NCBI GenBank assembly: GCA_016903675.1
Contig: JADQBA010000024.1
Location: forward strand, 20,136-84,135
Reading direction: 5' to 3'
Length of the DNA: 64,000 nucleotides
DNA from: Stigonema ocellatum SAG 48.90 = DSM 106950
GTDB lineage: Bacteria > Cyanobacteriota > Cyanobacteriia > Cyanobacteriales > Nostocaceae
The translations under genes were made by a program, and so were the position numbers. The notes beneath the pieces were generated by a model. The model saw nothing but the letters and a program-made list of their open reading frames with translations. It was not told the DNA's origin and made no database searches. Below are positions 49,053 through 57,018 of this stretch, one piece after another (within the stretch, counting starts at the first letter, position 1; every line of letters begins with the position of its first letter).

Positions 49053-50987
49053 ATGCGGAAGTCACCAAACAGAAGAAAATTTAGAAATTTTGCGAATACA
49101 GGATTCACAAAGCGACAGCAGAAGGGTCCGAGACGAGCATTGCAGGGTAAATTGACTAACCACACCCAGGAGCCAATAGGAGGAGAACCTTTTCGCCAGT
49201 CCCCTACGTCGTCCAAGCCCACATTCGCGCTGGCTCAAGGGGTGAAAAGCTCCTCAACTCTTAAGGGTCAAACAGGCGAGGGGCGCGAGCCTAACACAAA
49301 ATTCCGAGTTTTTATGGCTTGGGGTGTATTAATTGCCGCTGGAGTGGGGTTGGGTTTCAACTTGTATCACCTGCAAATTGTCAACGGACCAAAGCTAACC
49401 CAGAAGGCGCGAAGCCAGCAAATGGTGAATCTGCGACCTTTTATGCCTCGTCGCCCAGTGGTGGATCGAAATAAGGATGTTTTGGCAATTGACCGTCCTG
49501 TGTATACTTTGTACGCCCATCCCAAGTTGTTTGACAAATCTAATGAAAAGATGGCGCAGCAGCTTGCTTCAATACTGGATCAAGACCAGAGCGAGTTAGT
49601 GAAAAAGTTTCAAAGCAAAAAAAGCGGTATATTACTTTCCTCTAGCCTGTCAGAAGAAATTGCCGATCGCCTGACTTCATTACGCCTTAACGGTCTAGAG
49701 TTCATTCAAAAATATTCCAGATTTTACCCGCAACAGGATTTGGTCGCGGAAGTGGTCGGCTATATTAATATTGACCGTCGCGGTCAGGCAGGTGTGGAAT
49801 ATAGTCAAGAAAAGTTGCTAGAACGTTCTGTACAAACCGTGCGCCTCAGTCGGGCAGGTAATGGGGTATTAATGCCCGATCGTGCTCCAGAAGGTTTTCT
49901 ACATTTTGATGACCTACAACTACAATTAACTATCGATAGCCGTCTGCAACGAACTGCCCGTTCTGCTCTCAAACAACAGATGGATAAGTTTGGTGCAAAA
50001 CGTGGGACGGTCATTGTTATGGATGCATGGGATGGTTCCCTACTCGCCCTAGTTTCTCAGCCTACCTATAATCCTAATAAGTACTCCAAAGCTGATATCT
50101 CACTATTCAAAAACTGGACAGTGGCAGATCTTTATGAACCTGGTTCGACCTTTAAGCCTTTGAATGTGGCGATCGCCCTAGAAGCTGGCGTTATCCGACC
50201 TGAAGATGTGTTCAACGATCCCGGTTTTATTCAAGTGGCTGATAGAACCATCAAAAATGCTGAGAACAAACGTTATGGGCGGATAAACATCAGTCAAATT
50301 CTGCAACACTCTAGCAATATTGGCATGGTGCAAATCATCCAGAGATTGAAGGCTTCAATCTACTACGGTTGGCTAGAACGATTGGGGCTAGGGCAAACCA
50401 TTGATACAGATTTGCCTTTTGCAGTCAGCAGTCAGCTAAAAAGTCAAACACAATTTCTAGCCTCACAAGTTGAACCAGCAACTACCTCCTTTGGTCAAGG
50501 TTTTTCCCTCACCCCATTACAACTCCTGCAAATGATCGGATCTTTAGCCAATGGTGGCAAATTGGTCACACCTCATGTCGTTCAGGGGCTGGTGGATACC
50601 AATGGACAGATGCATTATTTACCGACTCGTCTAGTACCACGCCAAATTTTTTCACCCACCACAACCCAAAAGGTAGTAGAAATGATGGAAACTGTGGTGG
50701 ATGACGGAACTGGGAAAGCATCACAAATTGCGGGGTATCGCATCGCCGGTAAAACCGGCACCGCCCAAAAAGCCGGTCGTGTCGGTTACATTAACGGTGC
50801 CTACATCACCAGCTTTCTAGGCATACTACCAGCAGAATCGCCCCGCTATGTAGTGTTGGCATTGGTGGATGAGCCGAAAGGAAAAAATGCCTATGGAGGT
50901 ACTGTCGCCGCACCAATTGCTAAGTCTGTGATGGAAGCTCTCATTAGTATTGAACAAATTCCGCCAAGTAAGCCAATGCCTCAGTAA
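49053..50987 (+). CDS. ftsI: Peptidoglycan D,D-transpeptidase FtsI (PBP3-type)
   Basis: A 644-residue class B penicillin-binding protein for septal cross-linking. A long basic cytoplasmic leader (about 90 residues) precedes one helix (FMAWGVLIAAGVGLGFNLYH). The dimerisation part starts MVNLRPFMPRRPVVDRNKDV. The transpeptidase domain has the three active motifs: PGSTFKPLNVA (Ser/Lys), QHSSNIGMVQ (SxN) and AGKTGTAQKAG. Everything needed for activity is present. The FtsL-like gene precedes it; long GGGGAGT tandem repeats follow immediately. Confidence 0.96.
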   Translation: MRKSPNRRKFRNFANTGFTKRQQKGPRRALQGKLTNHTQEPIGGEPFRQSPTSSKPTFALAQGVKSSSTLKGQTGEGREPNTKFRVFMAWGVLIAAGVGLGFNLYHLQIVNGPKLTQKARSQQMVNLRPFMPRRPVVDRNKDVLAIDRPVYTLYAHPKLFDKSNEKMAQQLASILDQDQSELVKKFQSKKSGILLSSSLSEEIADRLTSLRLNGLEFIQKYSRFYPQQDLVAEVVGYINIDRRGQAGVEYSQEKLLERSVQTVRLSRAGNGVLMPDRAPEGFLHFDDLQLQLTIDSRLQRTARSALKQQMDKFGAKRGTVIVMDAWDGSLLALVSQPTYNPNKYSKADISLFKNWTVADLYEPGSTFKPLNVAIALEAGVIRPEDVFNDPGFIQVADRTIKNAENKRYGRINISQILQHSSNIGMVQIIQRLKASIYYGWLERLGLGQTIDTDLPFAVSSQLKSQTQFLASQVEPATTSFGQGFSLTPLQLLQMIGSLANGGKLVTPHVVQGLVDTNGQMHYLPTRLVPRQIFSPTTTQKVVEMMETVVDDGTGKASQIAGYRIAGKTGTAQKAGRVGYINGAYITSFLGILPAESPRYVVLALVDEPKGKNAYGGTVAAPIAKSVMEALISIEQIPPSKPMPQ

Positions 50988-51280
50988 GGGGGAGTAGGGA
51001 ATGGGGAGTGGGGAGTGGGGAGTGGGGAATGGGGAGGAGGGAGTGGGGAGTGGGGAGTGGGGAGGAGGGAGTGGGGAGTGGGGAGTGGGGAGTGGGGAGG
51101 AGGGAGTGGGGAGTGGGGAGTGGGGAGTGGGGAGTGGGGAATGGGGAGGAGGGAATGGGGAGTAGGGAATGGGGAGGAGGGAGTGGGGAGTGGGGAATGG
51201 GGAGGCAAAAGAGTTAAAGAGTTGTTGTGCAATAATTCTTTCTCCCCCCACTCCCCACTCCCCACTCCCCACTCCCGCTC
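50988..51280. repeat. Large GGGGAGT heptamer array
   Basis: From about 50996 to 51207 the sequence is almost pure GGGGAGT with GGGGAGGAGGGAGT variants, and 51247-51277 holds the complement (CCACTCC). The two halves could pair into a large hairpin. Open frames in all phases exist because the unit lacks stops; none is a gene. These are short tandemly repeated sequences known from heterocystous cyanobacteria. Confidence 0.92.
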
Positions 51281-51688
51281 CTATTGGATGAGATAGCTGT
51301 GCCAAACTGGTTTAGTATCTTTACTGCTACTCTCCGGAATCAGTAATCGCCAGGTTTTAGCTTCTTGTTGAAGTTGCAGGTAAATGTCAAAGGGTTTTTG
51401 AGGTTGCGTTAGCCTTCGTTTTGGTAGATTGAACGTCAGGTCGTAGGTTCCTAAGACATGAAAAGCTGGTAAATTTTGAATCGTTAGGGGTTTTTGCTCA
51501 GTAATTGATAGATGATTGATTTTAAATCCACGAAAATCCAAATCTAGTTGTTGGCTGAGTTCCTGTTGGGTTTGCTGTAGCTCGAATGCGATCGCTTTTT
51601 CCACTAACTGCCGAGTAGGTGTCAGTGCTATCGAGCTACAAGCTGTCAGTAATCCTAGCAAAATTGCTGTGAAAATTAGTCTAACCAT
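51281..51688 (-). CDS. Hypothetical lipoprotein
   Basis: A 135-residue protein with signal peptide and lipobox (LIFTAILLGLLTACSS), so the mature N-terminus is Cys17. The rest is a small soluble domain (RQLVEKAIAFELQQTQQELS; FHVLGTYDLTFNLPKRRLTQ; FDIYLQLQQEAKTWRLLIPE), probably of alternating strands. Similar small lipoproteins occur in cyanobacteria near cell-wall genes; I know no function. The 3' end reaches the complement part of the heptamer array. Confidence 0.75.
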   Translation of the reverse strand: MVRLIFTAILLGLLTACSSIALTPTRQLVEKAIAFELQQTQQELSQQLDLDFRGFKINHLSITEQKPLTIQNLPAFHVLGTYDLTFNLPKRRLTQPQKPFDIYLQLQQEAKTWRLLIPESSSKDTKPVWHSYLIQ

Positions 51689-52008
51689 GAATGTAGTTTC
51701 TCTTGATTTATCTTTAAAATTACGTTATATACTGCAAACGGTTAATAGGTAGACTTTTTTAGCCCTCATCCCCTAACCCCTTCTCCCAAAAGGGATTCGA
51801 GGAACTAGAGTAACTTCACCCCTCTCCCAATTCTTGGGAGAGGGGTTGGGGGTGAGGGACAATTGCTGTTGACGGTTATAGAATAGTATTGCTCTCAACC
51901 GTTTTTAGTATAATTTTAAATTTTGAATTTTCGCGCAGCGAACTTGTCTTCCTTGTCCCCCAAGTCCCCCAAGTCCCCCAAGTCCGGATCTTAAATTAGG
52001 ATTGCCAT
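51689..52008. repeat. Intergenic region with CCCCTCTCCCAA hairpin and GGGGACTT repeats
   Basis: CCCCTCTCCCAA (51819-51830) and TTGGGAGAGGGG (51834-51845) form a 12-bp stem with loop TTC, the same element as at 26640-26685. CCCCAAGTCCCC repeats occur at about 51957-51985, ahead of the methyltransferase start. No gene. Confidence 0.7.
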
Positions 52009-52683
52009 ATGCCAAAAAAGACTCTTGGTCTAGAGAAAGAACTTTACGATTATTTCTTATCCGCTTCCCTGCGGGAACCTGAGATTCTCTTTAAATTGCG
52101 GCAAGAAACCGCCAGTCATCCTAGGGCGATGATGCAGATTGCACCAGAACAAGGACAGTTTATGGCGCTGCTGGTGCAGCTCATAGGAGCAAAGAAAACG
52201 TTAGAAGTTGGGGTATTTACGGGTTATAGTTCACTGTCCGTGGCGTTGGCGCTTCCTGCTGATGGCACAATTCTTGCCTGTGATATCAGTGAGGAATATA
52301 CTGCGATCGCTCGTCGTTATTGGCAACAAGCAGGGGTTGCTGACAAAATTGAGCTGCGATTGGCACCTGCTGTAGAAACTTTAGACGGGCTTTTGGCTGC
52401 AAATGCTGCGAAGACGTTTGATTTTGCTTTTATCGATGGAGATAAAGAAAACTATGACGCATATTACGAGCGATGTTTGCAATTAGTTCGTCCTGGTGGG
52501 TTAATTGCTATTGATAATGTTTTGTGGTCTGGACGAGTAGCTGACCCCCTAGTTCAAGATGAAAGTACCCAAGCTATTCGTGCTTTTAATGAGAAGTTGC
52601 ACCACGATGAGCGAGTCACAGTCTCCCTTGTGCCAATTGCTGATGGACTTACTTTAGCTCTGAAAAGGAATATAGGGGTGTAG
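52009..52683 (+). CDS. Class I SAM-dependent O-methyltransferase
   Basis: A 224-residue member of the caffeoyl-CoA/catechol O-methyltransferase family (Methyltransf_3). The SAM site is LEVGVFTGYSSLSVALALPA with ILACDISEEYTAIARRYW, and the metal and catalytic region is FDFAFIDGDKENYDAYYERC with IDNVLWSGRVAD; these supply the Asp and Asn that bind the divalent metal in this family. Substrates vary (catechol-type phenols, others). It stands alone 68 nt upstream of der. Function beyond O-methylation is not readable. Confidence 0.9.
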   Translation: MPKKTLGLEKELYDYFLSASLREPEILFKLRQETASHPRAMMQIAPEQGQFMALLVQLIGAKKTLEVGVFTGYSSLSVALALPADGTILACDISEEYTAIARRYWQQAGVADKIELRLAPAVETLDGLLAANAAKTFDFAFIDGDKENYDAYYERCLQLVRPGGLIAIDNVLWSGRVADPLVQDESTQAIRAFNEKLHHDERVTVSLVPIADGLTLALKRNIGV

Positions 52684-52751
52684 AGGAAAAATGTGTTTTT
52701 TTCATACAATTGCTGGCTACAATATAGGTTTGGAGCATTATGCATCCCTTT

Positions 52752-54113
52752 ATGAAACTCCCTATAGTTGCGATTATTGGTCGCCCGAATGTGGGCAAAT
52801 CTACTCTGGTCAATCGTCTGGCAGAGGCACAATCGGCTATTGTTCACGATGAACCAGGAATGACACGCGATCGCACATACTTACCCTCCTACTGGCGCGA
52901 TCGCGAGTTTCTTGTAGTCGATACTGGTGGTTTGGTATTTAATGACGACACCGAATTCCTACCACTCATTCGCCAACAGGCAATGGCAGCGCTAGCAGAA
53001 GCAAGTGCGGCTATTTTCGCAGTAGATGGTCAAACAGGACCCACACCAGCCGATGAAGAAATAGCTGATTGGTTGCGCCAACAACCTGTACCGATCCTGC
53101 TGGCTGTAAATAAATGTGAATCGCCAGAACAAGGCTTAATGCAAGCCAACGAATTTTGGGAATTGGGATTAGGCGAACCTTTCCCAATCTCTGCCATTCA
53201 TGGCAATGGCACAGGAGATTTACTCGACGTGCTGATTACCCACCTCCCAATTGTAGAAGAAATTCCACAAACCAATGAAATCAAGGTGGCAATTGTGGGA
53301 CGACCAAATGTCGGGAAATCTAGTTTATTGAATACTTTTGTGGGGGAAGAAAGGGTGATAGTCAGCCCCATTTCCGGCACAACCCGCGATGCTATTGATA
53401 CTGTCATCGAACGCAATGGTCAAACCTACCGCTTGATTGACACCGCAGGAATTAGAAAAAAGAAACACGTGGAATATGGTCCGGAATTCTTTAGCATTAA
53501 CCGTGCCTTTAAAGCGATTCGCCGCGCCGATGTGGTTTTAATGGTAATAGACGCCGTTGATGGCGTTACCGAACAAGACCAAAAATTAGCTGGGCGGATT
53601 ATCGAAGAAGGTCGAGGTTGCATTATTGTAGTCAATAAATGGGACGCTGTTGAAAAAGACTCTTACACAATTTACGATTACGAAAAACATCTGCAAGAAC
53701 GGCTGCATTTTACTGAATGGGCAGAAACCATCTTTGTCAGCGCTTTGACTGGACAACGGGTGGAAAAAACTTTGGAGTTGATAAATACCGCTGCTGAAGC
53801 ACACAAACGCCGTGTCAGCACCTCGGTGATTAATGAAGTCTTGGAAGAAGCGGTGAGTCGGCATTCGCCACAAGTCTCTCGTGGTGGACGTCAGGGCAAG
53901 ATTTACTATGGTACGCAAGTCAGTGCTCAACCACCGACCATCGCGCTGTTTGTCAACGATTCCAAACGCTTCAATGATAACTATCGCCGCTACATCGAGC
54001 GTCAATTCCGACAACAATTAGGGTTTAAGGGCACACCCATTCGGTTGCTATGGCGGAGTAAAAAGGTTCGTGAGATGGAAAGCGGTAGTGCCAATCGAGC
54101 CACGCGTGTGTAA
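52752..54113 (+). CDS. der: Ribosome biogenesis GTPase Der (EngA)
   Basis: A 453-residue protein with two G domains in tandem, needed for 50S subunit maturation. ATG 52752 (MKLPIVAIIGRPNVGKSTLV) fits the family better than 52740. G1 motifs are GRPNVGKST near residue 10 and GRPNVGKSS near 180; the G4 motifs are NKCE and NKWD, and the G3 motifs DTGG and DTAG. The C-terminal KH-like domain contains GTQVSAQPPTIALFVNDSKR. Full length. The ECF transporter gene follows on the same strand, separated by AATTCATAATT repeats. Confidence 0.97.
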   Translation: MKLPIVAIIGRPNVGKSTLVNRLAEAQSAIVHDEPGMTRDRTYLPSYWRDREFLVVDTGGLVFNDDTEFLPLIRQQAMAALAEASAAIFAVDGQTGPTPADEEIADWLRQQPVPILLAVNKCESPEQGLMQANEFWELGLGEPFPISAIHGNGTGDLLDVLITHLPIVEEIPQTNEIKVAIVGRPNVGKSSLLNTFVGEERVIVSPISGTTRDAIDTVIERNGQTYRLIDTAGIRKKKHVEYGPEFFSINRAFKAIRRADVVLMVIDAVDGVTEQDQKLAGRIIEEGRGCIIVVNKWDAVEKDSYTIYDYEKHLQERLHFTEWAETIFVSALTGQRVEKTLELINTAAEAHKRRVSTSVINEVLEEAVSRHSPQVSRGGRQGKIYYGTQVSAQPPTIALFVNDSKRFNDNYRRYIERQFRQQLGFKGTPIRLLWRSKKVREMESGSANRATRV

Positions 54114-54186
54114 AATTATGAATTATGAATTATAAATTATAAATGCTCAAATTCATAATTCATAATTCAGAATTCATAATTCCACA

Positions 54187-55116
54187 ATGGATTTACTGCG
54201 ATCGCTACCACTTGGTCTTTACCTGGAACAACCCCAAACTTGGCTACACAAACTTGATCCACGAGTCAAATTTATCTGGTTGATGAGCTTTCTGACAACC
54301 TACAGTTTTGCCAACAGTTTGTGGCGGGTACTGCTGGTAGTACTGTTGATAGTTGTTACCTTAATAGCAAGGATTCCTCAACGAGTCTGGCGACAGCAAA
54401 TGGGTTGGCTGTTGATGTTGTGCTTTTTTGTTTTAGTGTTTGCAGCCATCAGCCCTGATGGGTATGGTATAAAATATCATCCACGACGCTTAGCCTACGC
54501 TGACAGTACTGAGTTAGTAAAGAAACACTCCCAACAAGCGGAAGGCGCTTCTTCCACAACTCAAAACTCTAAAGACTACAGCTATGTGCTGTTTAGCAAA
54601 GGACCAGTTACAGTGACTCGCCACTCGCGGGATTTGGGAGTGAGTTTCAGTACGATTTTGTTTACCGTAATTTACAGCACCAATCTGTATCTGCTGACAA
54701 CAGCACCAGAGGAAATCACAGCTGGTATGGAAAGCTTAATGCAACCGCTGAAACGGCTGAGGTTACCTATCACGGAATTGATTCTGACTTTAACTTTGTC
54801 TTTGCGGTTTATTCCTTTAGTTTTAGAAGAAATCCAGAATTTAATTCGGTCTGTGATGACTAGGGCAATTAATTGGAAAAAGCTGGGATTGAAAGGAGCC
54901 GCCAAAGTATGGTTAATTGTAGCAGAGCGACTGTTGGAAAATTTGCTATTACGGGCAGACCAAATGGCTAATGCTATGATGGTGCGGGGATTTACCAGTC
55001 CTAATGAACATCGAGTGCAGTGGCACGAATTACGCCTGACTAGACGTGACTGGCTGGCTATTGGAATTTTAATCTTATTCTGGGGAGCGCGGCTGGCAAT
55101 AGGCAATGTTGTCTAA
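54187..55116 (+). CDS. Energy-coupling factor transporter transmembrane protein (EcfT/CbiQ family)
   Basis: A 309-residue membrane protein, the T component of an ECF vitamin or cobalt transporter. The start LGLYLEQPQTWLHKLDPRVK is typical (Asp-Pro-Arg motif); helices follow, with a loop near residues 90-145 that is longer than usual and charged. The conserved motifs ELILTLTLSLRFIPLVLEEI and ADQMANAMMVRGF (Ala-Arg-Gly type coupling helices) are present near residues 200-270. ATPase and S component are not next to it, as is common when T components are shared. It follows der, an arrangement I recall from other cyanobacteria. Confidence 0.88.
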   Translation: MDLLRSLPLGLYLEQPQTWLHKLDPRVKFIWLMSFLTTYSFANSLWRVLLVVLLIVVTLIARIPQRVWRQQMGWLLMLCFFVLVFAAISPDGYGIKYHPRRLAYADSTELVKKHSQQAEGASSTTQNSKDYSYVLFSKGPVTVTRHSRDLGVSFSTILFTVIYSTNLYLLTTAPEEITAGMESLMQPLKRLRLPITELILTLTLSLRFIPLVLEEIQNLIRSVMTRAINWKKLGLKGAAKVWLIVAERLLENLLLRADQMANAMMVRGFTSPNEHRVQWHELRLTRRDWLAIGILILFWGARLAIGNVV

Positions 55117-55192
55117 AGTGTCAAATTTATGATCGTATGTAACTCATACTTTTATCAGCTGTTCTAGCTACAGCATTCCTCAACAGATTAAT

Positions 55193-56260
55193 TTAAGATA
55201 GGATGAGACGGAGTATTGCTTCGTTTTCACAGATCCATTGATAAATGTCCTGAAGCGCTGCTTCGGGGTTTATATTGGGTTGCCATCCAGTTTTAGCAAT
55301 CACTTTGGAAGAGTCTGTAATAAATACAGGTACGTCACCAGGACGTTCTTCTAAGGAAGAGGTAATCTGAGTTGATTTACCTGTGATTGATTGGCAAAGT
55401 TGGGTGGTTTCAAGCAGTGAGAGACTGTTACTAGCTCCTGCACCGACATTAAATACTTCACCATCTAGTTTGGTAAAATGCTGTAACTGGTGAGCAACGA
55501 GCCTCAATAAGTCTTGGACGTGCAGTAAGTCTCGCACTTGCTTACCTGTCCCGCCATAGCCAATGTAACTCAGGGGTTTTTGGAAGTAATGAGCTGCAAC
55601 CCAGAGGACAAAAACCCCCTGATCGACTTTCCCCATTTGCCATGGGCCAGTCACCACTCCACAACGATTGATAATTGCACAGATGTTATAAGCTTGCCTA
55701 TATTCTTCAATCAGAAGTTCAGAGGCTAGCTTGGTAGTTCCATAGAGGGAACGATAACCTTGCAAAGAAAAATCTTCGGAAATACCTAACTCTGAGACAC
55801 CTCGTGAGGTTTGATTGGGTGCGATCGCCAAGCGCGTGGGTAACTCTAGTAAGTTTAGAGATTTGAGAGGTGCAATCGGATACACACGACTACTAGACAA
55901 AAATAGTAAACGAGCCTTCGTAAGTCTTGCTAACTCCAGGATATTAATTGTTCCCAGCAAGTTAGTTTGCAGCACATATTGGGGTGATGTAAAACCAGCT
56001 AACACCGAAGCCTCAGCAGAGCAATCAATGATAGTCTCTACATTAAATACATTTGGATCTAGATCCGAAGGAGAGCGAATATCACCGTGAACAAATTCAA
56101 TTGAGAAGCGCTTAAGTCTGGGAAGATTTAACTCAGAACCACGCCGCCGCAGGTTATCGAGGCAAATAACTTGCCAGTCGGGATAATTTTTTTTCAACCC
56201 AATTGCTAGAGAACTACCAATGAAACCTGCACCACCCAAAACTAAAACTTTTTCAGGCAT
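55193..56260 (-). CDS. NAD-dependent epimerase/dehydratase (nucleotide-sugar type)
   Basis: A 355-residue extended SDR enzyme. The Rossmann start is KVLVLGGAGFIGSSLAIGLK, and the catalytic YxxxK is in GYRSLYGTTKLASELLIEEY with Ser in LLFLSSSRVYPIAP. CGVVTGPWQMGKVDQGVFVL is reminiscent of CDP-paratose 2-epimerases (RfbE/TyvE), but related sugar epimerases cannot be excluded. It is the last gene of the minus-strand glycan cluster, 11 nt after the GT2 gene, so it is probably cotranscribed and provides an activated sugar. Confidence 0.87.
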   Translation of the reverse strand: MPEKVLVLGGAGFIGSSLAIGLKKNYPDWQVICLDNLRRRGSELNLPRLKRFSIEFVHGDIRSPSDLDPNVFNVETIIDCSAEASVLAGFTSPQYVLQTNLLGTINILELARLTKARLLFLSSSRVYPIAPLKSLNLLELPTRLAIAPNQTSRGVSELGISEDFSLQGYRSLYGTTKLASELLIEEYRQAYNICAIINRCGVVTGPWQMGKVDQGVFVLWVAAHYFQKPLSYIGYGGTGKQVRDLLHVQDLLRLVAHQLQHFTKLDGEVFNVGAGASNSLSLLETTQLCQSITGKSTQITSSLEERPGDVPVFITDSSKVIAKTGWQPNINPEAALQDIYQWICENEAILRLILS

Positions 56261-56271
56261 TTGGTTTCAAC

Positions 56272-57015
56272 TCAGCTAATATGAAAGTTGCGGTGGTAGT
56301 CTCCGCGAGACAAATGCCTTTCTAGAAAAACGTAGAGAACAATAAATAAATAGCGGCTCCCCATTTCTTTGATTTTGAGTTTTGATATCCCTGTTTTACG
56401 GTTGTACCATCTCATCGGAATGATTGTGTAGGAAAATCCTCTGACCACAACTTTAAGAGGAAGTTCTACTGTAAGATTGAAGTGATGGCTAAGAATTGGC
56501 TGCACCCCATCAATGACTTCTCGTTTGTATATTTTGAAAGCGTTGGTAATATCATTGTAACGCAGCCCAAAACAAGTTTTGATAAACCAGTTAGCCAATC
56601 GGTTGATCAACAGTTTGTGGACAGGATAATCAACGACTTTACCCCCTTTAATAAATCGAGAACCAAAGACGCAATCATAACCCTCTAAAAGCTTATAATA
56701 TCCAACCACTAAATCTTGTGGGTCATCAGAAGCATCCGCCATCATAATTGCCACAGCATCACCTTCAAACTCCTCTAAGCCACGACGCACTGCAAACCCA
56801 AATCCATTTGGCGGTTGGTTGTTAACGTAGCGGACGGTTTTGAAGGTTTGCACCAATTGCTGGCAAACGGTTAGTGTGTTATCTCTACTATTGTCATTAA
56901 CGATGAGAACTTCGTATCGGATACCCTCTCCCTCAAGTGTATCAACAATACTGCTGACAGTGCCATACAGACAACCCTCCTCATTATGAGCAGGTATGAC
57001 TACTGAAATTTTCAT
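56272..57015 (-). CDS. Glycosyltransferase family 2 (dolichol-phosphate-sugar synthase type)
   Basis: A 247-residue GT2 enzyme from the ATG at 57015; a GTG directly before it (57018) abuts the stop of the upstream gene. The fold is MKISVVIPAHNEEGCLYGTV, the nucleotide-sugar loop VLIVNDNSRDNTLTVCQQL, and the metal motif AIMMADASDDPQDLVVGYYK. GSRFIKGGKVVDYP and RWYNRKTGISKLKIKEMGSR are typical of polyprenyl-phosphate glycosyltransferases, which charge a lipid carrier for a GT-C enzyme. The gene right upstream encodes a GT-C-like membrane protein, a likely functional partner. Confidence 0.9.
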   Translation of the reverse strand: MKISVVIPAHNEEGCLYGTVSSIVDTLEGEGIRYEVLIVNDNSRDNTLTVCQQLVQTFKTVRYVNNQPPNGFGFAVRRGLEEFEGDAVAIMMADASDDPQDLVVGYYKLLEGYDCVFGSRFIKGGKVVDYPVHKLLINRLANWFIKTCFGLRYNDITNAFKIYKREVIDGVQPILSHHFNLTVELPLKVVVRGFSYTIIPMRWYNRKTGISKLKIKEMGSRYLFIVLYVFLERHLSRGDYHRNFHIS

Positions 57016-57018
57016 CAC

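Noticed and set aside
50988..51280. CRISPR array
   Set aside because: Units are 7 nt, contiguous and without unique spacers; no cas genes anywhere in the window. The same applies to 7857-8023, 10374-10517 and 60310-60365.
50826..51305. Minus-strand open frame encoding PTPHSPL repeats
   Set aside because: It is the translation of the GGGGAGT heptamer array, open in every phase because the unit contains no stop. It overlaps the end of ftsI and has no start context.
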